Positions 16,244-24,964 of a stretch of 33,033 nt of DNA are shown piece by piece. The translations under genes were made by a program, and so were the position numbers. How positions within the stretch are numbered: the stretch's first letter is position 1; each line of letters starts with the position of its first letter. The DNA is from a virus: positions 1 through 33,033 of IMG/VR virus record IMGVR_UViG_3300050343_000228; one strand, given 5' to 3'. The notes under the pieces were generated by a model. That model was given only the letters and a program-made list of their open reading frames with translations. It was not told the DNA's origin and ran no database searches.

Positions 16244-16801
16244 TTATACTGCCTCCCAGACCTGTTCAAAGCTGGCGTAATTAGCGTCAAGGGCTATGGC
16301 ATCAGATAGATACTGATTAGCCATGTTGAATATCTCCTGCACTGATTGACCACCTACCTCACCACGCTCTCTAGCCGCTAGAGCATAGGCGTAATACATG
16401 ACTGCATTGTACGGCAGAACTATAGGGTCATCATCATAGTCAAGAGGTGTAACCCCTGCATGGCCTATCACTGTATAGCGCAGGGTTTCATCAGCAGGAG
16501 GAGGCATAAACTGTATAGAGACAGCCGCTGAGTTAGGGGTTGCTACTACAGCAAACTCACTGGCATCACCCTTCTTGATCTGACATCATCCTGTGTCGGA
16601 CAAGGTGTTCCTGACTGCACTGATTTAAGCACCAGCCATTCTATTAACTACACCAGAGATACGAGCGCCATGATCTGTGCCATCAAGAACATAAGAGTCT
16701 TTATTAGGCTCTGTAATAATCTCCCATTCACGCTGTGTAGCAGTCCATTGATGTGCCGCCCATACATACTTATAGGAATCATTGACCAGAGCCTCAACCA
16801 T
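16244..16801 (-). CDS. Head-tail adaptor/tubular protein A-like protein, frameshifted
   Basis: Starting at the ATG at 16801 (4 bases after the previous stop), the protein reads MVEALVNDSYKYVWAAHQWT, then WEIITEPNKDSYVLDGTDHG. The frame slips near 16640 and again near 16580, after which KKGDASEFAVVATPNSAAVS and VLPYNAVMYYAYALAARERG continue to the TAA at 16244-16246. The merged size is about 185 residues. The LPYNAVMYYAYALAARERGE segment with ADA-rich C-terminal helices is characteristic of T7 gp11-like head-tail or tail tubular adaptors. The pairing with the following B-like gene supports this. Confidence 0.6.
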
Positions 16802-16805
16802 ATTC

Positions 16806-19709
16806 TCAACTACGTTCTTCGCCACTGCTAGTAGACGAGTTATTGCCACCGCCTGATTGAGTAGCATTAGGGTTGTAAGGAGTTGGGCTAGATCCGTTAG
16901 GCTTGTGAGGGCTGTCTGCTGGAATACATGCCCCATTACCAAATGACCACCCAGTAGGACAGCCGCTATTAGGCTTTACTCCCGTCTTGTAGTCTTGGTC
17001 ATCCGTACCTTCCGTCCATGCACCGTTAACCCAACCAGAGTTTTTTGGCGGGGCAGGAGTAGGTTCGGGTGGCGGCTCAACAGGTGTTGGCTCAGGGGTT
17101 CCAGATATAGGAGTGTGCTGGGAGTCAATCCAATCCTGCTCCTTTTTAGTAATTGGCTCTGGTTCTGGTTCTGGTGCAGGCTCAGAGGTATTGTTGTTAG
17201 TGTTTGTGTTGTTGTTAGTGTTTGTGTTGTTGTTGTTGTTAGTGGCTGAGTTGTTGTTACTGTTGTTGTTGGAGCTAGTACTCAACGTTTCAACAACCTG
17301 CTCTGGCGTTGCTCCAGAATCCAAAGCCTTAATAACTTCTTGAACAGTCGCGCTTGCGGCATTAGCCATAGCAAGAATTTGCTGGGCAGTAAAGTTTGAA
17401 CTGGTAGCGGTAGATGATGACTGGCTCCCTCCGTTATTTCCCGTGTCCCCTGTGTTAGCGTTTTCTGAGTTAGGGTTACTTGAATTGTCTTTAGTCGTAT
17501 CTTTGGTCTCTGGGGGTTTCTCTGGATCTGGTGGGTCCGTGAAAGGATCATTATCAATAGGGGTATTGGGCGCGATGTCTGCGATCGTCCGAACTGTGGA
17601 GTCCTTGGTAGTATCAGGCGCTCCCAAGACGCCACCAACGTTTACGCTGTTGTTCGTAATCCCGTAGATTCCATCAGACGTATCGACATTGGTCTCAAGC
17701 CTCCAGCCATGTTCACTGCTGTAGTTAACACCGATCCCTTGGCGCTGTAGGTATCGTTCTAGGCCCTCTGCGCCGTATAGCAGGTCGCCTGTAACTGGGT
17801 CTGCATAGGGGGTCCTCTCGAACCGAGCCACCATCTCTGCCATCTCCCCATCATCTAGGGCTAACAGCATACCGTCTACGCCTGAGCCTCCTGCCGTAGC
17901 CTTCAGAGCAAACAAGTCATCGACGTACTGTTCACCCGTCATTGCCTCGTATGCTTCCTTAGACATGTTGAAGGGGTTCTCGATGCCTGACCCACTAGCC
18001 CCGGTCAAGGGGTTAATGCTATTCATGTAGTTGCCGATGGATGTGCTGGTGTTTCCGTTGTGGTCTACCCACTCCTTAATCTCAGGATCGAACTGAGCAA
18101 CAACTCTGCCGTTCTGGTTGTAAACTACATCAAAGCGACCATCTCCATCTCCGTCAAACATCATGCGACCATTAATCATGGTGCCTTGCTCAAGCAGAAT
18201 CTCTTGGCCGTCTACCATGTAGATGGAACCGTATTTGCTTCCGTCTACATAATGATCTATCTGATCCTGCGTGTAGACGTTACCCTCGCTGTCGAGGTAT
18301 ACCCGTGCGCCATTCTTTGTGTAGGGATTATCATCAGCGTTCGGTGAGTTTGATCCTAGATCGACAGGTGTATGGTTAGTAGTAATATTCTGTAAATCAG
18401 AGCCTGATAAGCGTCCATCACCATCAGTATCTATTTCAGACATGTTGCCTACATAGCCATAATTAGGGCCGGGATTGGTAGAGAACACTATGCCATTTAA
18501 CTCATAGAGTCCGGGGCCAACCTCTGTGCCTACTCTCTTAGCGGTAACAACAATCTCTTGTAGAGACTCATCATTGTTTCTGCCTATATCTGACAGATAT
18601 CCTGTTAGCGCAGTGGTGCCTCCAGCCATAGCCGCCGCTATTCCCGCGTCCTTCCAATCAATCTTTCCGCTTTTAACTAACTGAGTAACTAGGCTCATTC
18701 CCCCAGCCTGCAAAGCAGAGTTTAATACTGCACCACCGCCATCAAATGCGGCATTGCCTAGCGCGTTAACCTTGTCTGTCAGTGAGTTGAAGATCCCTGT
18801 ATTTCCTAGCTTGTTTGTGAGAGCCGATCCCCCATAGGACGTAGCCGCACTCATCAGTGCATCTTCTAGACTTAAACCTTGACCATTCATTAATGCAGTA
18901 GCCTGAGAGATAATTGCACTAGACGCGGCCTTGGCTAAACCGGCGCTCATAAATCCCGACATAGAGCTAGCCAATAATGGCCCTGCATAAACAGACATTA
19001 AGACACCAGCACCAATCTTGACGTAATCACCTACGCCCATGTGGTCATCTACTTTGTACGTCTTGGTGTAGTTAGATCCGTTGAATCGGAAGACGTCACC
19101 ATCATCATTAACAAAGGTGTCTTCAATCCCCCATGCGCCCATGATGGTGCTAACTACTTGACTCTCATAATCCTTAACTCTCTGAGCTTCTTCTAGCAAG
19201 ATCTCATTAAAGACGTCTGAGTTCGGCCCCCTACCAATCTCTCTATGAGCATAAAGCTCATCGTGTTTATTAAGCGTTAGTTGACCAGAGGCATACATCT
19301 CATCAAGCGCACCTACAAAGCCTATGTAATCATCAGCAGATAGGTGAGGATTGGCTTCTTGAAAATACCCCATGCCTTGATCTGCATTCCAAGCATCCCT
19401 GATTTCTTGCTCTGTACGCATAACTATGTTTTCGCCAGTAAAGCCACCAGAGTCATCACCTAGCTCGGAAGAGTCTCTGTAGACATATACCCGCTCGCCA
19501 TTGCCGTTGTAGTAATGACCGTTAGCGTCTTGCTCTAAGCCTGCTAAAGCCTGCTCTATCTGATGGATTCTGAATTCGTTTGTGCTAGACGCAGTGCTTC
19601 TTCCCTTCTCCTCAAACCAATCCAATACGTCCTGATATGTTTCACCAGTAAACTGATTGGCCGCGATCTGATTCTCGCGCAGTAGCTGATTTTCTAAAGG
19701 GTTAGACAC
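16806..19709 (-). CDS. Large low-complexity virion protein with calcium-loop-like motifs
   Basis: This intact frame encodes 967 residues. It has a helical N-terminus, a hydrophobic Gly/Ala-rich region (about 235-375; LMSVYAGPLLASSMSGFMSA), two EF-hand-like loops (DTDGDGRLSGSDL and DGDGDGRFDVV) and a long disordered part (about 700-870) rich in Pro/Glu/Asp and pure Asn/Thr runs (NNNSNNNSATNNNNN). Near the C-terminus a two-cysteine module, GCPTGWSFGNGACIPA, closes the protein. The start is a GTG that overlaps the preceding gene by 8 bases. No enzymatic domain is recognised. Between tail-tip genes it is likely a tail or internal component; calcium binding is inferred from motif spacing (D-x-D-G-D-G-R). 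Confidence 0.65.
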   Translation of the reverse strand: MSNPLENQLLRENQIAANQFTGETYQDVLDWFEEKGRSTASSTNEFRIHQIEQALAGLEQDANGHYYNGNGERVYVYRDSSELGDDSGGFTGENIVMRTEQEIRDAWNADQGMGYFQEANPHLSADDYIGFVGALDEMYASGQLTLNKHDELYAHREIGRGPNSDVFNEILLEEAQRVKDYESQVVSTIMGAWGIEDTFVNDDGDVFRFNGSNYTKTYKVDDHMGVGDYVKIGAGVLMSVYAGPLLASSMSGFMSAGLAKAASSAIISQATALMNGQGLSLEDALMSAATSYGGSALTNKLGNTGIFNSLTDKVNALGNAAFDGGGAVLNSALQAGGMSLVTQLVKSGKIDWKDAGIAAAMAGGTTALTGYLSDIGRNNDESLQEIVVTAKRVGTEVGPGLYELNGIVFSTNPGPNYGYVGNMSEIDTDGDGRLSGSDLQNITTNHTPVDLGSNSPNADDNPYTKNGARVYLDSEGNVYTQDQIDHYVDGSKYGSIYMVDGQEILLEQGTMINGRMMFDGDGDGRFDVVYNQNGRVVAQFDPEIKEWVDHNGNTSTSIGNYMNSINPLTGASGSGIENPFNMSKEAYEAMTGEQYVDDLFALKATAGGSGVDGMLLALDDGEMAEMVARFERTPYADPVTGDLLYGAEGLERYLQRQGIGVNYSSEHGWRLETNVDTSDGIYGITNNSVNVGGVLGAPDTTKDSTVRTIADIAPNTPIDNDPFTDPPDPEKPPETKDTTKDNSSNPNSENANTGDTGNNGGSQSSSTATSSNFTAQQILAMANAASATVQEVIKALDSGATPEQVVETLSTSSNNNSNNNSATNNNNNTNTNNNTNTNNNTSEPAPEPEPEPITKKEQDWIDSQHTPISGTPEPTPVEPPPEPTPAPPKNSGWVNGAWTEGTDDQDYKTGVKPNSGCPTGWSFGNGACIPADSPHKPNGSSPTPYNPNATQSGGGNNSSTSSGEERS

Positions 19710-20557
19710 GTCCCATATTCTCCATCAGCTTAGCGTATATGAGGTCTCTGTTCTTGCCCTGGGTGAACATACCGCCGCTATCAAACAGGTCACTAAACTG
19801 TGTCTGCACGGTTTGGTTATCCATTGAAGCCCAGTCTAGAGGGCTGTTGTAGGTGTACTGACCCAGCAAGCTATCCCAGTTATCAGCGCCGCCTCTGTTG
19901 AGAACGTCCATCCAGCTAGAGTTTTGACGAGATAACATTCCATTACCCGGAAGGACTGTTTCATTACCGGGATTAACTGGAGAGCCACCGCTCTCGTTGT
20001 AGTTTTGATTGGCAACAGCCCCTGCCTGCTCCCATGTAAGACCATACTTGTTAGCCAGATCTAGCTGGTCAAAGTACTGCTTGGTCATTACATCACTAGA
20101 TCTCGAAAGGCCTCGGTCTAAGCTATTGGCATCTCTAATGGCACTAGACCTGTTTTTTACCTGATCATCTCCAGCAAAAGCATTCTTGAACCAGCCAGCA
20201 ATGCTGTCATCCCTATAATCACCATAGTTTGACTGCTTGCCCCCATGCGTACCAAGAAAGGCGTTGTAATCATCGTCTCTAACGTAGTTGTAAGTGTTAA
20301 ACCTGTCGCCATGAAAGGTAGAGACTTGTAATAATATCCCTAGATTTTTCCTCTGATGGATTTGGCGTGTTTGCCGCTTCTACAGCGGCTCGCTTTCTAT
20401 CTCTCTCTTCCTGCTCTAGCTGAGCGACTGTCTTAGTAGAAGTGGGAGCTGGCTTATAGGCTGACGTATAGTCTGGGGTGTAAGCCGGTCTACTATGTGG
20501 AGAGACAGGAGTCCCCTTAGAGGGATCGCCATAAAGGGCCGCAATAATACTATTCAT
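19702..20557 (-). CDS. Virion protein of unknown function, one frameshift
   Basis: The ATG at 20557 gives MNSIIAALYGDPSKGTPVSP, a Pro/Ser/Tyr-rich stretch and a coiled helix (LEQEERDRKRAAVEAAN), then slips near 20320. The second frame continues FHGDRFNTYNYVRDDDYNAF … GWFKNAFAGDDQVKNRSSAI and runs into the 128-residue frame (19702-20088), ending LMENMGRV. Merged length is about 285 residues. It has many Asn/Asp/Gly/Tyr residues but no recognised domain. It sits directly before the 967-residue gene and overlaps its GTG, suggesting the two virion proteins are made together. Confidence 0.6.
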
Positions 20558-21450
20558 TTAAATACTCCACTGTGCTGGTCTGGGACTGAACATCACACTG
20601 TTACAGTCAATAGTTATGGGGGTGCCAGTACCTGTTGTTGATGAAGCCACTACAGCACCATTTAATGTCAGGGTGTATGGCACTCCAAAGTTAGCTAGGT
20701 AATCAATTAGCTCTTGTACTGTGCCTGTTGACCTAAGTAAGTAGCAGAGTAGTCACCACCCACAGAGATCCCAGTTTGAGCCGCCGCAATGCCACCCAGC
20801 CCTGCAACCGCTTCAACAATGCCACGGTCTGCCGCTTGATCCCCAAGAGGATGTCCCTGTTGTTATCCGATGCGTTCCTTTGTGTTTCTGCATTGATAGC
20901 CGCGATCCCTACGCCAGTTATTAATCCACCCACAGTTGGGGCCAGTGCCTTTGTCCATTCCAGAGCATCATTAGTAGGTCTCTGTAGCGATACGATTGGT
21001 GTATTGCTAGGCTTGTCCTGAGAGCCTCTGACGCCTATCACAGCCAACGCTACCGCTACACTGGGCGCTGTTGTGGGTTAGCTTCAGCGACCCTTGCAAG
21101 GGCATCTGACGAGCGCCTGCTGGGTCCAGTGATTCAGCCTTGGCTTCCTGCACCATTGCCTCTCTCTGTACAGCCACCATCCTTACTTGGTCAGCACCAT
21201 GCTGAGAGTGCCGCATGATTACCTTTCTCAGTGGCACATCCTGGAGGTAACCGTCACCAAAGTTCTCAGAGGGAACAGCGTCACTTGCCGCAGTTCCGTA
21301 AAAGTCAGTCAGCTTTAAAGGGGCAGATGATGTCACTCCACCCTCACCTAAATAACCAAGCAGGCTGTTGCCCTTACCAAACTCATCCTTTACCTCACTG
21401 AGCTTGATAGTACCGGAGCTAGGAAGATCCCTTGTGCCTGGGTTTATCAT
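20558..21450 (-). CDS. Tail-tip protein with LPSSGTIKL-type N-terminal module, frameshifted
   Basis: The first 70 residues contain LPSSGTIKLSEVKDEFGKGN and LKLTDFYG, a short adaptor module that begins many phage tail-fibre and tail-tip proteins. Charged helices (VQREAMVQEAKAESLDPAG) follow. The frame then slips near 21075 to SVAVALAVIGVRGSQDKPSN, near 20850 to DQAADRGIVEAVAGLGGIAA, and near 20730 to TGTVQELIDYLANFGVPYTL, ending QWSI at 20558. Hydrophobic stretches (VAVALAVIGV, APTVGGLITGVGIAAI) could be membrane-active, so part of this might be a separate lysis or ejection protein. The merged length is about 297 residues. Function uncertain. Confidence 0.5.
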
Positions 21451-21791
21451 CCTGTGGCTACCATATCCTTAGCAGTCAGAGTACCGTTGATAGTTGTATT
21501 ACCTACCTTTGGAACATACGCACTATCAGACTCAGACTTAGTGTATGAAGCACCGTTGAGTGCATAGTCTCCTTTAACCTGATACTTGCCATCAGACTCA
21601 GCCTTGGTGTAGGCGTCTACAGGGGGAGCATTCTCAAGCGCATCAATGCGAGTAGAGTTAGCAGAGATTAAAGCACGCACCTCTGCGTCGTCATAATCAG
21701 TAAGAGTTAGGACGGCCCATTTATCACCATCCCAAATCCATCTTTTGTACTCTTGATCTAGTGATGGGCTGGCTGGGAATTCTATGCTCAT
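21447..21791 (-). CDS. Tail-fibre-like protein with repeated YTKxESD segments
   Basis: Residues 1-35 (FPASPSLDQEYKRWIWDGDKWAV) form a Trp-rich tail-fibre entry segment. The second half carries two copies of AYTKAESDGKY/SYTKSESDSAY spaced by a short loop, the kind of trimeric repeat found in fibres, followed by NTTINGTLTAKDM. The protein is 114 residues with GGAG upstream, and both ends overlap neighbours. A tail-fibre or fibre-linker role is inferred. Confidence 0.6.
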   Translation of the reverse strand: MSIEFPASPSLDQEYKRWIWDGDKWAVLTLTDYDDAEVRALISANSTRIDALENAPPVDAYTKAESDGKYQVKGDYALNGASYTKSESDSAYVPKVGNTTINGTLTAKDMVATG

Positions 21792-21910
21792 TCAGTCTCT
21801 CCTTCAGTCTCTCCTTCCTCTACTGGCTCCGGAGCATTAGCCCTCTGCTCTGAGAGATAGATGTACATACTGAATAAGATGTCAGCTATATCTTGATTAG
21901 TTAAGCTCAC
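21788..21910 (-). CDS. Small 40-residue protein with duplicated GETE tail
   Basis: A GTG at 21910, overlapping the end of the previous gene, opens a frame SLTNQDIADILFSMYIYLSE … EEGETEGETE that stops at 21788-21790, overlapping the next ATG. The C-terminal GETEGETE is encoded by a 12-base tandem duplication (TTCAGTCTCTCC at 21791-21802 and 21803-21814 on the + strand), which also supplies the ribosome site of the next gene. It has one amphipathic helix. The family is unknown; tight packing on both sides makes it likely real. Confidence 0.5.
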   Translation of the reverse strand: MSLTNQDIADILFSMYIYLSEQRANAPEPVEEGETEGETE

Positions 21911-22235
21911 CCTTAACAGGCAGGTCTATTGTCCTGTTGTTATCCATAGCCATAAGATCGGCAACTGTTGTCTCATTAAACTCTAGGTTTTCATTAACAG
22001 ACTCTCGACGTGTCATACAGAACAAAACCAAAATTGTCAGAGACATCAATGTCAGCAAGCAAAGAGCAGTGCCAGCCGGTGAGTACCGTGTACCCTCGGC
22101 ATCGCTAATCACGTCCTCTTCTACAAACCTAACAAAAGGAGTGGTGCCGTCTGCAGGAGTGGTAAATACAACACTGCTTGCACGTCGGTAGACAGCCGCC
22201 AGTGTGCTAAATGTGGTCATCTTGTTAATAGACAT
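21897..22235 (-). CDS. Small tail-associated protein, two compensating frameshifts
   Basis: The frame starts MSINKMTTFSTLAAVYRRAS with AAAGGAGACAGAG upstream and ends MDNNRTIDLPVKGELN, both natural-looking. Between about residues 61 and 80 the reading is odd (CLLTLMSLTILVLFCM), while another frame there gives ADIDVSDNFGFVLYDTSR. One indel near 22065 and a reverse one near 22005 would restore a uniform protein of about 112 residues. No family is recognised. Confidence 0.5.
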   Translation of the reverse strand: MSINKMTTFSTLAAVYRRASSVVFTTPADGTTPFVRFVEEDVISDAEGTRYSPAGTALCLLTLMSLTILVLFCMTRRESVNENLEFNETTVADLMAMDNNRTIDLPVKGELN

Positions 22236-22250
22236 CTCTGTCTCCTTTAA

Positions 22251-22958
22251 TTACTTTTCGGTGATTACTATGGAGTAATTTCTGACGTTCATAGTTTTGC
22301 CATCAGCGCCGTCTATTGTTATCCCGACTGGGCCACTCTTCTTGCAGGTAAAATCTGTTGTCCCGGAAAAAGTTGTCCATGCAGTAGGCATAGGTTCCAG
22401 ATACTTCAGCGTCCAAAGTATTTCCATATCGCCCGACCTGTTGTAAAAGGGCGTTGCTTGCCAGCCTTTATGTCCGCGAGTCGTATCACAGCCCTGCCGA
22501 ATAGCAAAGAATGGGGCATTAGCACTGCTGTCGCCTCCTTTAATCTGAGCAGTCCATGTCGCAACGTAAACGCGGCCCGAGACAAGAACATTACCCGTCT
22601 TTCCTGCGACCTTGGTAAGGTTGGCATAGAAGTAGCTATTCCCGCTAGAACGCAATTCAGGCCAGCCAGCGCCATCACCGCCTACACCACAGCTTTGTGT
22701 GGAAGAACTGCTTCCATTCGACCACTCGCTTGCCACGCAAGCCTCTGCGGTTATATCAATCACCGAGGAGCTAGCGCCGTAATACTCGTTCATTGCATTC
22801 TGTGCGCCCGACGCCTTGCCAATAAGCCCCCTGACTGCGGCATCGTTCAGTGCCGTCTGACTGTTATTGGCCTGCCCTGCCTCTACTCCAATGGCATTCA
22901 AGTCAATCTGCCCACTGTTAGGTAGGTAGATAGAGGGACTGTCAGGTCTAAACCTCAC
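22251..22958 (-). CDS. Appendage protein with YLPNSGQIDL-type adaptor module
   Basis: This 235-residue protein is intact. The N-terminal segment YLPNSGQIDLNAIGVEAGQA … AMNEYYGAS is the same module class as LPSSGTIKL in the gene at 20558-21450. The rest is a beta-rich domain (SEWSNGSSSS…, NSYFYANLTKVAGKTGNVLV, MNVRNYSIVITEK) resembling a jelly-roll or carbohydrate-binding lectin-like unit. It starts with GTG, overlapping the stop of the S74 fibre. I infer a tail-tip adhesin or decoration role. Confidence 0.6.
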   Translation of the reverse strand: MRFRPDSPSIYLPNSGQIDLNAIGVEAGQANNSQTALNDAAVRGLIGKASGAQNAMNEYYGASSSVIDITAEACVASEWSNGSSSSTQSCGVGGDGAGWPELRSSGNSYFYANLTKVAGKTGNVLVSGRVYVATWTAQIKGGDSSANAPFFAIRQGCDTTRGHKGWQATPFYNRSGDMEILWTLKYLEPMPTAWTTFSGTTDFTCKKSGPVGITIDGADGKTMNVRNYSIVITEK

Positions 22959-24004
22959 TTCTTTAGCTCCTCAAGCTCAGCAGATAACTGCTTGATAGAT
23001 TCAATAAGGAGTGGAACAAGTCTTGGGTAGTCAACAGTAATATAAGATTCACCAGTGACACTGCCGCCCTCACCGTCATCATCTACAGGAGCGCGGTGTA
23101 TAAGCTCTGGTGCTACAGCCTGTACAGATTGTGCGCTAACACCTACCTGTATCTCAGAGCCTTCATAGCCAAGCTCACGCGCCCTGTCACCGTGTGTGTA
23201 GTAGAAGGTCTCAATGGCCTTAACCTTCTCAATGGGGTTCTCAATAGGCCCCTGTATGTCCTTCAGCCTAACGTCTGAGTAATAGGCAATGACGTTCTTC
23301 TTGCCTCTTATGTCTTCATTAAAAGTTTTAGTGCCGCTAATCGTTTGATTGCCAGATGTCTTTACAGCATCAGCAATGTTGGCTTACCAGTGAGATCAGC
23401 ATAGGCACCACTAAAGGTGCTTGCTCCAACATCAGCGGCAGATAAGGACAACAGCCCCTGTCTGACCATTCACGCTGTCTACTGGTGCGGCTGGAATCGC
23501 CGCTATAGCACTCATCAACGTAAACCTCTGTGGCATAACCATTTAGATCAACAGTGGGGATAACAACTTCTGACCATGAAGCATTCCGTCTAGCGTATTG
23601 CTTACCGTCCTCTGGCGCATCCTCAAGACCGGCTGAGTCAGGGCTATCAGTGCCAAACCAAACAGCACCATCCCAGCAATACAAGCCTTCTTGATCTGCC
23701 TGAGAGCAATACCACAGGTCACCCTCTTCTGGTGTTTCCATCAGGAGAGTTAATTGCTGGTCGCCGGGTCATCTGAAATAACAACAGGGTTGGCGCTGTC
23801 AGTAGCTCTGTTACTATTGACCACGCGGCGTCTTGTCTTGCGTATTGATTACCGTCGATTCTGGTGGCTCTGGAAATCCGTTAGCAATCAATCTTGTTAA
23901 ATTCATCATCAAACTCCACACCAAGAATCTTTTTCTCAGGGTGACCTTCAGCAAGGGTGTCTTTTAGCACCGAACTTGTCATCTGGATTAAGTGTATATG
24001 TCAT
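22955..24004 (-). pseudogene. Tail fibre with C-terminal peptidase S74 chaperone, densely frameshifted
   Basis: Pieces in three frames make one fibre of about 350 residues: MTYTLNPDDKFG, TLAEGHPEKKILGVEFDDEF, RIDGNQYARQDAAWSIVTEL, PEEGDLWYCSQADQEGLYCW, EDGKQYARRNASWSEVVIPT, then SAIAAIPAAPVDSVNGQTGA and TISGTKTFNEDIRGKKNVIA. The C-terminus is a peptidase S74 intramolecular chaperone: SDVRLK carries the Ser/Lys dyad, followed by EIQVGVSAQSVQAVAPEL and VDYPRLVPLLIESIKQLSAE. S74 domains trimerise fibres and then cut themselves off. At least seven slips occur within about 750 bases, more than elsewhere. Two DG(N/K)QYARxxAxWSxV copies are present. Host recognition is the inferred role. Confidence 0.65.
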
Positions 24005-24022
24005 GTCAAACCCCGTATGAAA

Positions 24023-24040
24023 GCCCCCCTTTCGGGGGGC
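24023..24040 (-). terminator. Intrinsic terminator downstream of the major capsid gene
   Basis: On the - strand GCCCCCC and GGGGGGC form a 7-bp stem with a GAAA tetraloop, followed by TTTCAT. The very GC-rich stem with GNRA-type loop is convincing; the T-tract is short. It lies 8 bases after the capsid stop and could tune capsid over-expression relative to downstream tail genes. Confidence 0.75.
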
Positions 24041-24047
24041 GTATTAC

Positions 24048-24943
24048 TTAACCAGCAACGTAGATAACTACACCTGAGTCTTCACGGTAAACATCTTCAC
24101 CGTAGAGCGTATCAGCAGTCATCAAGTCTGCAAGGTACTCTTGCTTGTATTGTGTCTGTGTTCGCACAGCCATCTGCTCAGCAATTACCAGAGCATCTGT
24201 GTGGAACAACAAGCAAGGCTTCTCGCCAGAGCTGTTAGCAGGCAGGTTAGTAGAGACAAATACGTCAACGCCGTATAGCTCACCAATCTTGCCGTTAACA
24301 ACACCACGACCATTAACAAAGTCACTAGATACATAGCGATCAATGCCCATGATGTGGTTACGAGCGGCTGGTGGGATAACTAACTTGCGGTTATCCATAG
24401 GTACATCGTTGTCATCCAAGATCTGAATAGCATCTCGGAAGGCTTGGTCGCTAAAGTCACCAGCAGATCCAGTCAACAGCAGGGACAACAAGCCACTGTC
24501 TCTGTTGCGTGACCTACGCTAGTGAAGTTAGCAATAGCAGTAGCAATCAGGTCAGAGTCAACCTTGCTTGCTAATGCGTAACCAGCGTCCTGCGTGTAGA
24601 ACTTACGCATAGAAGCCAACGCCTGTACTGAGGTAATGTCCTCAATCAGTCGTGAGTACTCCCAATGCTGATCTACAACAACCGTCTTGTTACCAGAAGT
24701 GTCAGCAACCAGTGTTACCTGAGTCTCTGTCAGCTTTTGGTTAGCCGATCCGCGCAGTGGCATAGGGATATTGATGGTATCTCCCTTCTTGCCAGCCATC
24801 TTCAGCGACTTAACGAGTGGCTTCATTACGAGAGACTTCTCGTACTCAGCCAAGATCTCATCACTCCATAACTTAGGAATGAATGTTGCGTGGTTCGTGT
24901 TGTTTACGCTTGAACCAGTAGCGTATGTTCCATCTAAAGCCAT
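24048..24943 (-). CDS. Major capsid protein, one frameshift
   Basis: The N-terminal part starts MALDGTYATGSSVNNTNHAT with AGGAG upstream and has ILAEYEKSLVMKPLVKSLKM, INIPMPLRGSANQKLTE and the conserved HWEYSRLIEDITSVQALASM. After KVDSDLIATAIANFTS the frame slips at about 24490, and the next frame carries GDFSDQAFRDAIQILDDNDV, VIPPAARNHIMGIDRY and a C-terminal strand. The merged length is about 298 residues. These motifs (IDQHWEYSRLIEDI, FRDAIQILDDNDVP) are those of phage HK97-fold major capsid proteins next to a scaffold. The frameshift in an essential gene points to a sequence error. Confidence 0.82.
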
Positions 24944-24964
24944 TATGACTCTCCTTTAAGGATG

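Noticed and set aside
22955-24004. Diversity-generating retroelement or phase-variation locus
   Set aside because: The fibre is fragmented, but no reverse transcriptase, template repeat or invertase gene is present, and indel breaks do not match DGR adenine mutagenesis.
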